Source: Streptomyces sp. Tue6028
GTDB lineage: Bacteria; Actinomycetota; Actinomycetes; Streptomycetales; Streptomycetaceae
Assembly (NCBI RefSeq): GCF_002300165.1
Contig: NZ_MLCE01000031.1
Location: 309,034 to 373,033, forward strand
DNA length: 64,000 nt
Direction: 5' to 3'
The translations under genes were made by a program, and so were the position numbers. Of the stretch, positions 36,202 through 44,626 are shown piece by piece (position 1 is the first letter of the stretch; each line of letters opens with the position of its first letter). The notes under the pieces are model-generated. The model worked only from the letters and a program-made list of their open reading frames with translations. It was not told the origin of the DNA and did not search any database.

Positions 36202-37041
36202 TCAGGCGCCCGGCGGCACCCGCGACGGCCGCCCCGCGCCCCGGGTCAGCGCGTAACCGCCGATGCCGGCGAGCGCCGCGAGGACACCGCCGATCGCGGT
36301 CCACACCCAGCGGTCCGACCACCAGCCCGAGGCCCAGCCGTCGTCGGGCTCGATCGAGGACAGCACGGCCGTGGACGAGTCGGAGTCCTCGTCGGACTTC
36401 CCGCCCGTCGTCGCGATGCCCGGCACCAGCGGCTCGGCGAGCGAACCGTCGACCGCCGCCGCGCCGCCGATGTCCTTGGAGCCCACCTCGACCTCGGCGT
36501 TCACCGGCAGGCCGAGACCCGACGCCGGCAGACCCGTGGCGGTGAGCCGGATGTAGTACGTGCCCGGCAGCGGGTCGTTGGCCCAGGTCTCCGTCCACGC
36601 ACGCACCGTACGCAGCGTGCAGGACAGCTCCACGGAGGCCGCGCCGGCCGCCGCCGTCCGCGTCTGCGCCCCGTACTGGCAGGCCTGCCGGCGCCGCAGC
36701 CCGTCGTACACGTCGATCTGCCACGTCTCGGCGGCGCTGCGCGCGGCGGACCCGGGCAGCTTCACCGTCGCCTTCACGGTGGGCCGTTGTCCGGCGTCCG
36801 CCGGGAAGGACCAGTACAGGTAGTCGCCCGTGGAGGCGCCGGCGGTGGCCCGCTGCCCCTGCTCGATCTCCGTCGCCGTACGGAAGGACGTACCGGCCTC
36901 GGTGGGCGCGCCGTCGTCGCCCGACGGGCTCGGCGAGGGCGAGGAGTCGGCGACGGCGGGTGCCGCCGCCACCGCGAGCGCGGCGGGAGCGGCGGCCCCG
37001 AGCAGGAACAGTGCCGTGGTCAGCACACGTCGGATACGCAT
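36202..37041 (-). CDS. Secreted, membrane-anchored protein coupled to a VWA protein
   Basis: A 279-aa exported protein of unknown function. Signal sequence in the first ~31 residues ('RRVLTTALFLLGAAAPAALA'), then an acidic Ser/Pro stretch. An extracellular beta-rich domain contains 'TAGASTGDYLYWSFPADAGQ' and 'GTYYIRLTATGLPASGLGLP', with two Cys (near 120 and 140) likely bonded. An acidic Ser/Asp linker precedes a C-terminal helix 'AIGGVLAALAGIGGYALT' and a short Arg-rich cytoplasmic tail. Its ATG overlaps the stop of the upstream VWA gene (TGATG), so the two are translationally coupled and probably work as one surface complex. Confidence 0.72.
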   Translation of the reverse strand: MRIRRVLTTALFLLGAAAPAALAVAAAPAVADSSPSPSPSGDDGAPTEAGTSFRTATEIEQGQRATAGASTGDYLYWSFPADAGQRPTVKATVKLPGSAARSAAETWQIDVYDGLRRRQACQYGAQTRTAAAGAASVELSCTLRTVRAWTETWANDPLPGTYYIRLTATGLPASGLGLPVNAEVEVGSKDIGGAAAVDGSLAEPLVPGIATTGGKSDEDSDSSTAVLSSIEPDDGWASGWWSDRWVWTAIGGVLAALAGIGGYALTRGAGRPSRVPPGA

Positions 37042-38303
37042 CAGTTGGTCCTCCAGACCGCGACACGCCAGCGCGAGATCCAGCCCCACAGCACACCCGC
37101 GAGGAAGCCGGTGAGCACCAGGGCGCCGAGCAGCCACCAGCCGCGCCCGAGACCGAACGAGGCGACGTCGCCCGACTGGTCGGGCCCGTCGACGACGTCG
37201 ACGGTCAGTTCCAGCGGCAGTCCGGGCGTGGTCTTCACACCCGCGGCGGCCGCGAAGGAGTTCGACACCTGGAGGCACACGACCTCGGCGGTGGCGTCCT
37301 CGTCGTCGCTCTCGGCCTTCGGGTAGCGCAGCCCGGTCGAGATGACGTCGGTACGGCCGTTGCCCGCGGCCTCGCCGCGGACGATCTCCCGCCCGTGCAC
37401 CGTGACGGCCCGCAGCAGCACCCCGTAGTCGGGGGCGACGGCGCGGTCCGCGGCGACGCTGACCGACGCCCGCAGCTCCTGGCCCGGCTCGACCTCGACG
37501 CGGTACCAGCGGTGCTTGGTGAACTCCTCGCGGTCGGTGTAGAGGCCCGACTTCAGAGCCGGGGCCTGCGCGCACTCGGCGGCACCCTCCACGGCGACCG
37601 GCGTCACCACCGGATCGGCGGCCCGGTCCACCAACTGTCCGACCCGGTCGGCCAGTTCCTCCTTGTGCTGGACCGAGGTGTAGGTGCCGCCGGTGGCGTC
37701 GGCGATGCAGCTGAGCTGGTCGCGCGTCTTCGCGTCGGGCACCAGTCCCAGGGTGTCGATGGTCAGGCCTATGCCCTTGGACGAGATCTCGCGCGCCACC
37801 TCGCACGGGTCGAGCGGCTGGCAGGTGTCCTCGCCGTCGCTGATCAGCACGATCCGGCGGGTGCCGTCACCGCCGTCGAGGTCGCCGGCCGCCTTCAGCA
37901 GGGCGGGGCCGATCGGCGTCCAGCCGGTGGGCGTGAGGGTCGCGACAGCCGTCTTCGCCTCGGTGCGGTCCAGCGTGCCCACCGGGTACAGCTGCGCCGT
38001 GTCCTTGCAGCCCGTCTTCCGGTCGTCGCCGCGGTAGTTGGCGCCGAGCGTACGGATGCCGAGCTGCACCTCCTCCGGCGTCGCGTCGAGCACCTCGTTG
38101 AACGCCTGCTTCGCCGCGGCCATCCGCGAGCCGCCGTCGATGTCCCGGGCCCGCATCGAACCGCTGACGTCCAGCACCAGTTCGACCTTGGGGGCGGCCT
38201 GGGCCGTTTCGTCGGCGACCGCTCCGGCCGGGAAGGCGACCCCCGCCGTCAGGGTGGCGAGCAGGGCGCACAGGCCCGCCGCCAGCCGTTGTCTTGTGAT
38301 CAT
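37041..38303 (-). CDS. Exported von Willebrand factor A (VWA) domain protein with C-terminal membrane anchor
   Basis: A 420-aa surface protein. Signal peptide to about residue 30, then a VWA domain whose metal (MIDAS) motif is complete: D45-x-S47-x-S49 in 'VELVLDVSGSMRARDIDGGS', Thr in 'TPTGWTPIGPALLKA' and Asp in 'VLISDGEDTCQ'. A second extracellular beta-rich region (about 240-370) contains 'YTDREEFTKHRWYRVEVEPG'. One C-terminal helix 'WWLLGALVLTGFLAGVLWGW' precedes a basic tail. It resembles the N-terminal module of actinobacterial VWA proteins annotated as BatA/YfbK-like. First gene of a two-gene unit with the 279-aa protein. Confidence 0.82.
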   Translation of the reverse strand: MITRQRLAAGLCALLATLTAGVAFPAGAVADETAQAAPKVELVLDVSGSMRARDIDGGSRMAAAKQAFNEVLDATPEEVQLGIRTLGANYRGDDRKTGCKDTAQLYPVGTLDRTEAKTAVATLTPTGWTPIGPALLKAAGDLDGGDGTRRIVLISDGEDTCQPLDPCEVAREISSKGIGLTIDTLGLVPDAKTRDQLSCIADATGGTYTSVQHKEELADRVGQLVDRAADPVVTPVAVEGAAECAQAPALKSGLYTDREEFTKHRWYRVEVEPGQELRASVSVAADRAVAPDYGVLLRAVTVHGREIVRGEAAGNGRTDVISTGLRYPKAESDDEDATAEVVCLQVSNSFAAAAGVKTTPGLPLELTVDVVDGPDQSGDVASFGLGRGWWLLGALVLTGFLAGVLWGWISRWRVAVWRTN

Positions 38304-38335
38304 CGGCGGATCCTAGTGATCAAAGGTGTCGCGCT

Positions 38336-39919
38336 TCAAAACGAGGGGGTGCCGGAGCCGGATCCGGTGAGCGGATTGGGCAGTTGTGTCCACAGGTCGC
38401 CGGAGGTGCGGGGGGAGAGCCGCATCAGGGTCAGCGCCTTGGTGGGCAGCGGCTCGCCCAGCAGGGCGGCGCGGTCCGCGGTGCGCGGCAGATCACCGGC
38501 GACCGCCTCCAGCGCTCCGCGCAGCGCGGCCGTCGAGCCGGCCGTGGCACCCAGCGCGCCACCCACCAGGGAGCCGAACAGCTTGCGTCGCAGGGCGGTC
38601 TCGTCGTCCGTGACGACGCGGCCGAAGAGCGCGGGAGCCGGGATGCCGTGCCGGGCCAGGCGGGCCGGGCTGATCCGGATGTCGGCGAGGTCGCGGTAGA
38701 CGAGCCGGACCGGGGCGCCCGCGCCGTCGAGGACGACGAGCAGGTTCTGGCCGTGCGCCTCCAGGGCCACGCCCAGATCGAGCAGCCGCAGCCCGGTCGT
38801 GAGCACGAGGCGGGTGAAATCGGCCAGCCAGGAGGGGCGTTCGGGCAGGCCCGTCAGCGGGAGGGCGGCCACCGGGACGATCTGCTCGCCCGGGGCCGCG
38901 TACTGGTCCGGCGACTCCCGCAGCACCGCCGCCAGATCGGGGCTGTGCGCGGTGGCCGCGCCGAGCGTCCGGGTGATGTGCAGCGGAGCGTCCAGACGGC
39001 CGGCCACCGACTCCATGAACGCCGAGACCGTCGCGGCGGTCTCCACCGAGTACACCGAGATGTCGCGTACCGAGGACGTCAGCCGGGCGCTCAGCGCGGT
39101 CTTGACGTGCGGGCCGTCCGGCAGGGCGAGCGTACGCAAGGACATCAACGGATGTGCGGCGAAACCCTCCTGGACCGGTCCGTCCAGCACGTGCGCCACC
39201 TGCCAGGGGTGGACGGGGATCAGGACGCGCTCGCCGTCCCGCAGCCACTTCGGCCACTCGCCGGTGACCAGACAGTCGTCCACGGCCATCAGACCCAGTT
39301 CCACGACCGGCCGGTGCTCCGGCGCGTACGCCAGCTGCTCGGCCACGGAGAAGCCGGGCCGGGAACGGCAGTTGGGGTGGTACGGGTGTCCGTCGACGAC
39401 CCGCTGCTCCCACCTCCAGCCCGCCGCCGGGTGCTCGGCGGGCCCGCACGCGACGCCGTCCGCGGGGGCCGGGCCGGCGGCGTCACCGGGCGCCGGCCCG
39501 TCGGCCGTGCCGAACGCCGTCTGTCCCGCCCGGGAGAGCGCCAAGGACTCCACGCTGTCGGCGAGTTCGGCCGCGAAGGCGGGACCGTGCGGCACGCCGA
39601 GCGCCTCGACGAGCCGGTCCGGCCGGTCGTACGGCCGCCCGTCGAGCCGCACTTCGCCGACGTACCCGGTGACGGCGTACGGGTCCGGGTGCGGGCCGTG
39701 CAGCCGCCGCCCGTCGGCCAGCCGGACCGTGAGACCGTCACGCCCCCTCTCGCGGCCCGCGATCCATGGCAGCGGCTCGTACGCCAGCGCACGCCACAGA
39801 CGGGTCAGCACCGCCGCCCTGGCGCCGGGGAGCGCCCGCGCGCACGGCGCCGCCGGCTCGGGGCGCACGGCGCTCGGCCCGCCGGCGGGCGAGGCCTCGG
39901 GCGTGGGGGGACGGTGCAC
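38336..39919 (-). CDS. IucA/IucC-family (NIS) siderophore synthetase-like protein
   Basis: A 527-aa protein of the NRPS-independent siderophore synthetase family, which couples a carboxylate such as citrate or a dicarboxylate half-ester to an amine with ATP. Visible: 'VDGHPYHPNCRSRPGFSVAE' (family GHPxHPxxKxR motif in variant form), 'VLIPVHPWQVAHVLDGPVQE', 'TALSARLTSSVRDISVYSVE' (substrate region), 'EAHGQNLLVVLDGAGAPVRL', and C-terminal 'LPTKALTLMRLSPR'. It is shorter than IucA/IucC (about 580). The start is the GTG at 39919 with AAGGAG seven bases upstream. Divergent from a second family member. No hydroxylase, decarboxylase or acyltransferase partner is seen. Confidence 0.88.
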   Translation of the reverse strand: MHRPPTPEASPAGGPSAVRPEPAAPCARALPGARAAVLTRLWRALAYEPLPWIAGRERGRDGLTVRLADGRRLHGPHPDPYAVTGYVGEVRLDGRPYDRPDRLVEALGVPHGPAFAAELADSVESLALSRAGQTAFGTADGPAPGDAAGPAPADGVACGPAEHPAAGWRWEQRVVDGHPYHPNCRSRPGFSVAEQLAYAPEHRPVVELGLMAVDDCLVTGEWPKWLRDGERVLIPVHPWQVAHVLDGPVQEGFAAHPLMSLRTLALPDGPHVKTALSARLTSSVRDISVYSVETAATVSAFMESVAGRLDAPLHITRTLGAATAHSPDLAAVLRESPDQYAAPGEQIVPVAALPLTGLPERPSWLADFTRLVLTTGLRLLDLGVALEAHGQNLLVVLDGAGAPVRLVYRDLADIRISPARLARHGIPAPALFGRVVTDDETALRRKLFGSLVGGALGATAGSTAALRGALEAVAGDLPRTADRAALLGEPLPTKALTLMRLSPRTSGDLWTQLPNPLTGSGSGTPSF

Positions 39920-40003
39920 GGGCGGGCTCCTTGGGTACGGGGACTGCGTCGCGGTCGTCCACGGCAACAGACATACTGATCACCAGTGCACCGTATGGAA
40001 TGA

Positions 40004-41551
40004 ATGAAGCGAATGGACCGAGTGGACTCCCTGCCTCCCCTGCTCCCGTCACTCGCCGGGGAGGACCCCGGCGGCGGCGATGTCGCGGAGGCCGCCGACG
40101 GGTACGCCGCGGCGCCCCTGCTGAATTGTCTCCTGCGGGAGGCGGCGGAGCCCGCGGAGGACCCCGGTGTGTACCGCCTGAAGGCGGGCGGCGGGCTGCT
40201 GCGGGTGCGCGGCGCGCGGCGGCCCGCGCGGCCGGAGGTGCGCGCCGCCGGTGCCTGGCACCGGCTCACCCACGCCGAACTGGTCAAACTGACCGCGGAG
40301 GAACTGCGCCGCGCCACCGGCCTGTCCAACTCCGAACTGCCCGCGGAGATGACCGACAGCCGCGACACCGTCGCCGCGCTGCTCACCGCGCGGCAGCGTG
40401 CGACACCGCCCGGCGATCCGTACCTGCGCTCCGAGCAGTCCCTGATCACCGGGCATCCCCACCATCCGGCACCGAAGGCGCGCGGCGGCGGTCCGGCCAC
40501 CGACTGGCTGCCGTACGCGCCCGAGGCGTACGCCCGTTTCCCGCTCGAACTCCTCGCCGTGCGCGAGGACGCCGTCGTCGAGGACGGCGACACGACGGCG
40601 CTCGACGCCTTCGGCCAGGCCCCGCCCGGCTACCGGCTGCTGCCCGCCCACCCCTGGCAGCTCGGCCTGGTCGGCGCCCGCCCGGAGATCCTGGCCGCGT
40701 TCCGCGACGGCCGGCTGCTGCGCGTCGGACGCACCCCGCGCCCGCTCCGGCCGACGGCGGCGATCCGCACGCTGTACGCGCCCGAGGACGACCTCTTCGT
40801 GAAGTTCAGCCTCGACGTGCGCATCACCAACGACGTCCGCCGGCTGTGGCGGCACGACCTGCTGAAGATGCGCGGCACCGACGCGGCCACCGCCGCTGCG
40901 TTCGCGGGACCCGGCCCCGCCGCCTGGCTGAGCGACAGCGGCTACCGCACCGCCGACTTCGCCTTCGAAGAACTCGCCGTCCTCGTCCGGGACGGACTGC
41001 GCGGCCACCTCTTGCCCGGCGCGACCCCGCTGCTCGCCGCCGCCCTGGTGGAGGGCTTCGACGGCAGCCCCCTGGACGGGCTCGCCGACCCGGCCGCCTG
41101 GTGGGCCGCGTATCTGCGCCACGTCGTACCGCCCGTGCTGCACGCGTTCGCGCGCCACGGCGTCGTCGTCGAGGCCCACCTGCAGAACGTGCTGGTGGCC
41201 GTGGACGCGGCGGGGACGCCCGTGCAGGCGCTGTTCCGGGACGCGGAGGGCGTGAAGCTGCTGCCCGCCGTGACGCGCGAGGCGGGCTGGGAACGGCTCG
41301 TGTACTGCCTGCTCGTCAACCACCTCACCGAGCTGGCCGCGCTGCTCGCCGAGCGTCACCCCGGCTGGGACCCGTGGCCCGCCGTCCGGGAGGAGCTGAT
41401 CCGCTACGACACGGAGCTCGGACTGCCCGAGATCGCCGGCCTGCTCGCGGCGCCCACCGTCCCCGGCAAGACGAACCTGCTCCTGCGGTGGACCGGCGCG
41501 GACGGCGCGGACGCCCGGTACGTGCCGCTGCCCAACCCGCTGGCCGGGTGA
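40004..41551 (+). CDS. IucA/IucC-family (NIS) siderophore synthetase-like protein
   Basis: A 515-aa second member of the NIS synthetase family. 'LITGHPHHPAPKARGG' is the canonical GHPxHPxxKxR motif near residue 150. 'YRLLPAHPWQLGLV' follows, then 'TLYAPEDDLFVKFSLDVRIT' (ATP/substrate), 'VVVEAHLQNVLVAVDAAGTP' near 390, and C-terminal 'TVPGKTNLLLRWTG'. Start ATG at 40004 with GGAATGA upstream; ATG at 40013 is an alternative. It diverges from the other family member across 84 bp, in which I see no DmdR1/DtxR iron box (TTAGGTTAGGCT type). The HipA-like gene follows 22 bp downstream on the same strand. Confidence 0.88.
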   Translation: MKRMDRVDSLPPLLPSLAGEDPGGGDVAEAADGYAAAPLLNCLLREAAEPAEDPGVYRLKAGGGLLRVRGARRPARPEVRAAGAWHRLTHAELVKLTAEELRRATGLSNSELPAEMTDSRDTVAALLTARQRATPPGDPYLRSEQSLITGHPHHPAPKARGGGPATDWLPYAPEAYARFPLELLAVREDAVVEDGDTTALDAFGQAPPGYRLLPAHPWQLGLVGARPEILAAFRDGRLLRVGRTPRPLRPTAAIRTLYAPEDDLFVKFSLDVRITNDVRRLWRHDLLKMRGTDAATAAAFAGPGPAAWLSDSGYRTADFAFEELAVLVRDGLRGHLLPGATPLLAAALVEGFDGSPLDGLADPAAWWAAYLRHVVPPVLHAFARHGVVVEAHLQNVLVAVDAAGTPVQALFRDAEGVKLLPAVTREAGWERLVYCLLVNHLTELAALLAERHPGWDPWPAVREELIRYDTELGLPEIAGLLAAPTVPGKTNLLLRWTGADGADARYVPLPNPLAG

Positions 41552-41573
41552 GCGCTGACTTACCCTGGCGGGT

Positions 41574-42488
41574 GTGCTGCGCGACGTGACTGCTGTTCGA
41601 TACGTGACCCCGCTGAGGGCGGGCGGCTCCGTGCCCGGGGTCGTCGAGGCCGACGACCTGGGGACGTACGTCGTGAAGTTCACCGGCTCCGCGCAGGGCC
41701 GCAAGGCGCTGGTCGCCGAGGTGATCGTCGGCGAGCTGGCCCGTGCGCTCGGGCTGCGCTTCCCCGAGCTGGTCCTCGTCCACTTCGACCCCGCGATCGC
41801 CGACTCCGAACCGCACCAGGAGGTGCGGGACCTGCACGGCGCCAGCGCGGGCCTCAACCTCGGCATGGACTTCCTGCCGGGCGCGAAGGACTTCACGCCA
41901 CAGGTCGCGAAGAGGTTCCCGGTCGACGCACTGGAGGCGGGCAGGATCGTCTGGCTCGACGCGCTGACCGTGAACGTGGACCGTACGGTCCACAGCTCCA
42001 ACCTGATGGTGTGGCCCACGTTCGGCACCGCGCCCCCGCAGCTGTGGCTGATCGACCACGGAGCGGCCCTCGTCTTCCACCACCGCTGGGACGCCTCCGA
42101 CCCCGCCAAGGCCTACGACTTCCGGCACCATGCCCTCGGCCACTACACGCCGGACACCCGAGCCGCCGACGCCGAGCTGGCGCCGCGGGTGACGCGCGAG
42201 CTGCTCCGCGAGGTCACGGCGGCCGTGCCGGACGCCTGGCTGACCGTCGAGGAGGGCTTCGCGACGCCCGACGAGGTCAGGACGGCGTACGTGGACTACC
42301 TCCACGCGCGCGTGGCGGCGTCCGCGGCCTGGCTGCCCACCGACTTCCCCACCCGGGAGGAACTCGCCGCCGAGGAGGAACAGCGCGCGGCGAGGACACA
42401 GCAGGGCCGCCCGAACTGGCTCAAGCGGGTCCCCGACCTGCACGGCAAACCGGCGGCGGAACAGGATTGGTCGGTGCACCTGGGATGA
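41574..42488 (+). CDS. HipA-like kinase-domain protein
   Basis: A 304-aa protein of the stand-alone HipA-like kinase family common in actinobacteria. An N-terminal ATP-binding region 'GTYVVKFTGSAQGRKALVAE' (Lys in VVKF) is followed by a helical segment. The catalytic-loop-like 'WLDALTVNVDRTVHSSNLMV' (Asp, Asn) is followed by 'LWLIDHGAALVFHHRWDAS', whose Asp is the probable metal ligand. There is no HipB-type antitoxin next to it, unlike classical hipBA. GTG start at 41574, 22 bp after the NIS gene; its stop overlaps the SelW-like gene by four bases. The target is unknown. Confidence 0.8.
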   Translation: MLRDVTAVRYVTPLRAGGSVPGVVEADDLGTYVVKFTGSAQGRKALVAEVIVGELARALGLRFPELVLVHFDPAIADSEPHQEVRDLHGASAGLNLGMDFLPGAKDFTPQVAKRFPVDALEAGRIVWLDALTVNVDRTVHSSNLMVWPTFGTAPPQLWLIDHGAALVFHHRWDASDPAKAYDFRHHALGHYTPDTRAADAELAPRVTRELLREVTAAVPDAWLTVEEGFATPDEVRTAYVDYLHARVAASAAWLPTDFPTREELAAEEEQRAARTQQGRPNWLKRVPDLHGKPAAEQDWSVHLG

Positions 42489-42766
42489 GCGGCGTCCAGC
42501 GCGTGGAGATCGAGTACTGCACCCAGTGCCGCTGGCTGCCGCGGGCGGCCTGGCTGGCGCAGGAACTCCTCACGACCTTCGAGACCGAGCTGACGGAACT
42601 GGCCCTCAAGCCAGGCACGGGCGGGGTCTTCCTGGTCCGGGTGAACGGTGAGGTGGTCTGGGACCGCCGCGAACAGGGCTTCCCGGAGCCGACCGCGGTG
42701 AAGCAGGCCGTACGCGACCGAGTGGCCCCGGGAAGGTCCCTGGGCCACTCGGACAGATCCGCGTGA
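42485..42766 (+). CDS. SelT/SelW/SelH (Rdx) family redox protein
   Basis: A 93-aa thioredoxin-like Rdx family protein. 'VEIEYCTQCRWLPRAAWLAQ' has the redox C12-x-x-C15 motif (Cys in place of the Sec of animal SelW), followed by 'ELLTTFETELTELALKPGTG' and 'VNGEVVWDRREQGFPEPTAV'. It overlaps the HipA-like gene by four bases (ATGA), so the two are coupled. Its C-terminal tail 'RVAPGRSLGHSDRSA' is encoded by an inverted repeat that is also a convergent terminator. The malate synthase gene ends only four bases beyond its stop on the opposite strand. Confidence 0.85.
   Translation: MSGVQRVEIEYCTQCRWLPRAAWLAQELLTTFETELTELALKPGTGGVFLVRVNGEVVWDRREQGFPEPTAVKQAVRDRVAPGRSLGHSDRSA
42718..42752. terminator. 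Hairpin inside the 3' coding end of the SelW-like gene
   Basis: CCGAGTGGCCC (42718-42728) pairs perfectly with 42742-42752, 13-base loop. It lies in the last 50 bases of the SelW-like gene and 18-52 bp beyond the convergent malate synthase stop, so it could terminate both transcripts. Confidence 0.7.
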
Positions 42767-42769
42767 GCG

Positions 42770-44404
42770 TCAGCCCTTGAGCTGCTCGTACGCCGGCAGC
42801 GTCAGGAAGTCCGCGTAGTCCTCGTCCAGCGACACCTGGAGCAGCAGGTCGTGGGCCTGCTGCCAGTTGCCCGCCGCGAACGCCTCCTCGCCGATCTCGG
42901 CGCGGATGCGGGCGAGCTCCTCGGCGGTGACCCGGCGCGCCAGCTCCGGGGTGGCCGCCACGGTCTTCCCGTCGTGCTCGAAGACGACGCCCGCGTTGAT
43001 CCACTGCCAGATCTGGGAGCGGGAGATCTCGGCGGTGGCCGCGTCCTCCATGAGGTTGAAGATGGCCACCGCGCCGAGGCCGCGCAGCCAGGCCTCGATG
43101 TAGCGGATGCCGACCTGCACCGCGTTGACCAGGCCCTCGTACGTCGGCCTGGCGTCGAGGGAGTCGATGGCGATCAGGTCACCGGCGGCGACGGACACGT
43201 CCTCGCGCAGCCGGTCCTTCTGGTTGGGCCGCTCCCCGAGGACCGCGTCGAACGACGCCATCGCGATCGGGACCAGGTCGGGGTGCGCGACCCAGGAGCC
43301 GTCGAAGCCGTCGCCCGCCTCGCGGTCCTTGTCGGCCTTGACCTTCTCGAAGGCGACCTTGTTGACCGCCTCGTCGCGGCGCGAGGGGATGAACGCCGCC
43401 ATGCCGCCGATCGCGTGCGCGCCGCGCTTGTGGCAGGTACGGACGAGGAGTTCGGTGTACGCGCGCATGAACGGGGCGGTCATCGTCACCGCGTTGCGGT
43501 CCGGCAGGACGAACTTGGCGCCACCGTCACGGAAGTTCTTGACGATGGAGAAGAGGTAGTCCCAGCGGCCCGCGTTCAGTCCCGAGGCGTGGTCGCGGAG
43601 TTCGTAGAGGATCTCCTCCATCTCGTACGCGGCGGTGATCGTCTCGATCAGGACGGTTGCGCGCACGGTCCCCTGCGGGATGCCGAGGTGGTCCTGCGCG
43701 AAGACGAACACGTCGTTCCAGAGGCGGGCCTCCAGGTGCGACTCCGTCTTCGGGAGGTAGAAGTACGGGCCCTTGCCGAGGTCCAGCAGGCGCTGGGCGT
43801 TGTGGAAGAAGTACAGGCCGAAGTCGACGAGGGCGCCCGGGACGGGTGTGCCGTCGGCGTCCACGAGGTGGCGTTCGCTCAGGTGCCAGCCGCGCGGGCG
43901 CATGACGACGGTGGCGAGGTCCTCGTCCGCCTTGAGGGCGTACGACTTGCCCGACGCCGGGTCGGTGAAGTCGATGGTGCGGGTGTAGGCGGCGATCAGA
44001 TTGAGCTGGCCGACGACCACGTTCTCCCAGGTCGGTGCCGAGGCGTCCTCGAAGTCCGCGAGCCAGACGCGCGCACCGGAGTTGAGCGCGTTGATGGTCA
44101 TCTTGCGGTCGGTGGGGCCGGTGATCTCGACGCGGCGGTCGTTCAGGGCCGCCGGGGCGGGGGCCACCTTCCAGGAGTCGTCCGCGCGGATCGCGGCGGT
44201 CTCCGGGAGGAAGTCGAGGGTGGAGGTGCGGGCGATCTCGGCGCGGCGCTCCGCACGGCGGGCGAGGAGCTCGTCACGCCGGGGCGTGAACTGCCGGTGC
44301 AGCTCGGCCACGAAGGCGAGGGCCGCGTCGGTGAGGACCTCCTCCTGCCGGGGCAGGGGCTCGGCGTCGACGATGGCCAGCGGGGACGGCGCTGGTGCGG
44401 ACAT
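42770..44404 (-). CDS. aceB: Malate synthase A
   Basis: A 544-aa malate synthase condensing glyoxylate with acetyl-CoA to malate. Signatures: 'PRGWHLSERHLVDADGTPVP' near residue 175, 'VRATVLIETITAAYEMEEIL' (catalytic Glu region) near 245, 'HASGLNAGRWDYLFSIVKNF' near 272, and 'GMAAFIPSRRDEAVNKVAFE' near 360. Length matches the A (monomeric/dimeric, 530-560 aa) isoform, not the 720-aa G form. ATG at 44404 with GAAGG upstream. Both operator-like motifs lie 140-175 bp upstream. Here it is linked to allantoin use as an outlet for glyoxylate, not to isocitrate lyase, which is not in the window. Confidence 0.95.
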   Translation of the reverse strand: MSAPAPSPLAIVDAEPLPRQEEVLTDAALAFVAELHRQFTPRRDELLARRAERRAEIARTSTLDFLPETAAIRADDSWKVAPAPAALNDRRVEITGPTDRKMTINALNSGARVWLADFEDASAPTWENVVVGQLNLIAAYTRTIDFTDPASGKSYALKADEDLATVVMRPRGWHLSERHLVDADGTPVPGALVDFGLYFFHNAQRLLDLGKGPYFYLPKTESHLEARLWNDVFVFAQDHLGIPQGTVRATVLIETITAAYEMEEILYELRDHASGLNAGRWDYLFSIVKNFRDGGAKFVLPDRNAVTMTAPFMRAYTELLVRTCHKRGAHAIGGMAAFIPSRRDEAVNKVAFEKVKADKDREAGDGFDGSWVAHPDLVPIAMASFDAVLGERPNQKDRLREDVSVAAGDLIAIDSLDARPTYEGLVNAVQVGIRYIEAWLRGLGAVAIFNLMEDAATAEISRSQIWQWINAGVVFEHDGKTVAATPELARRVTAEELARIRAEIGEEAFAAGNWQQAHDLLLQVSLDEDYADFLTLPAYEQLKG

Positions 44405-44545
44405 GAGCTGTCACTTCCTTCGGGGGAGCTGTTTCAGCGAACCACGTGCATCGCCACCGTGCCGTGGCACTGGGTGCCGACCGGCGCGAATGGGGCAAAG
44501 GGCGCCCGCGGAGCGGTCAGGCGCTTCTGAACAGTGGATACTAGT

Positions 44546-44577
44546 TTCCTCATGGTGGAAGTTCAATGGTTTGTTGA
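44546..44577. promoter_or_regulatory. Operator-like boxes upstream of malate synthase
   Basis: TTCCT-CATGG-TGGAA (44546-44560), a variant of the TTCCG-N5-CGGAA box, lies next to TCAATG-GTT-TGTTGA (44563-44577), a variant of the second palindrome. They are between divergent-facing regions upstream of aceB and just downstream of the MobA-like gene. Confidence 0.55.
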
Positions 44578-44626
44578 TGTCGAGATTCTCCGGGTCGACA
44601 CAAGGTGGCGCTCGGTGCCACGCCGT

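Noticed and set aside
39920..40003. Iron-responsive DmdR1/DtxR box between the two IucA/IucC genes
   Set aside because: I looked for TTAGGTTAGGCT-type symmetry and saw none; only unrelated short words such as CATACTGATCACCAGTG are present.
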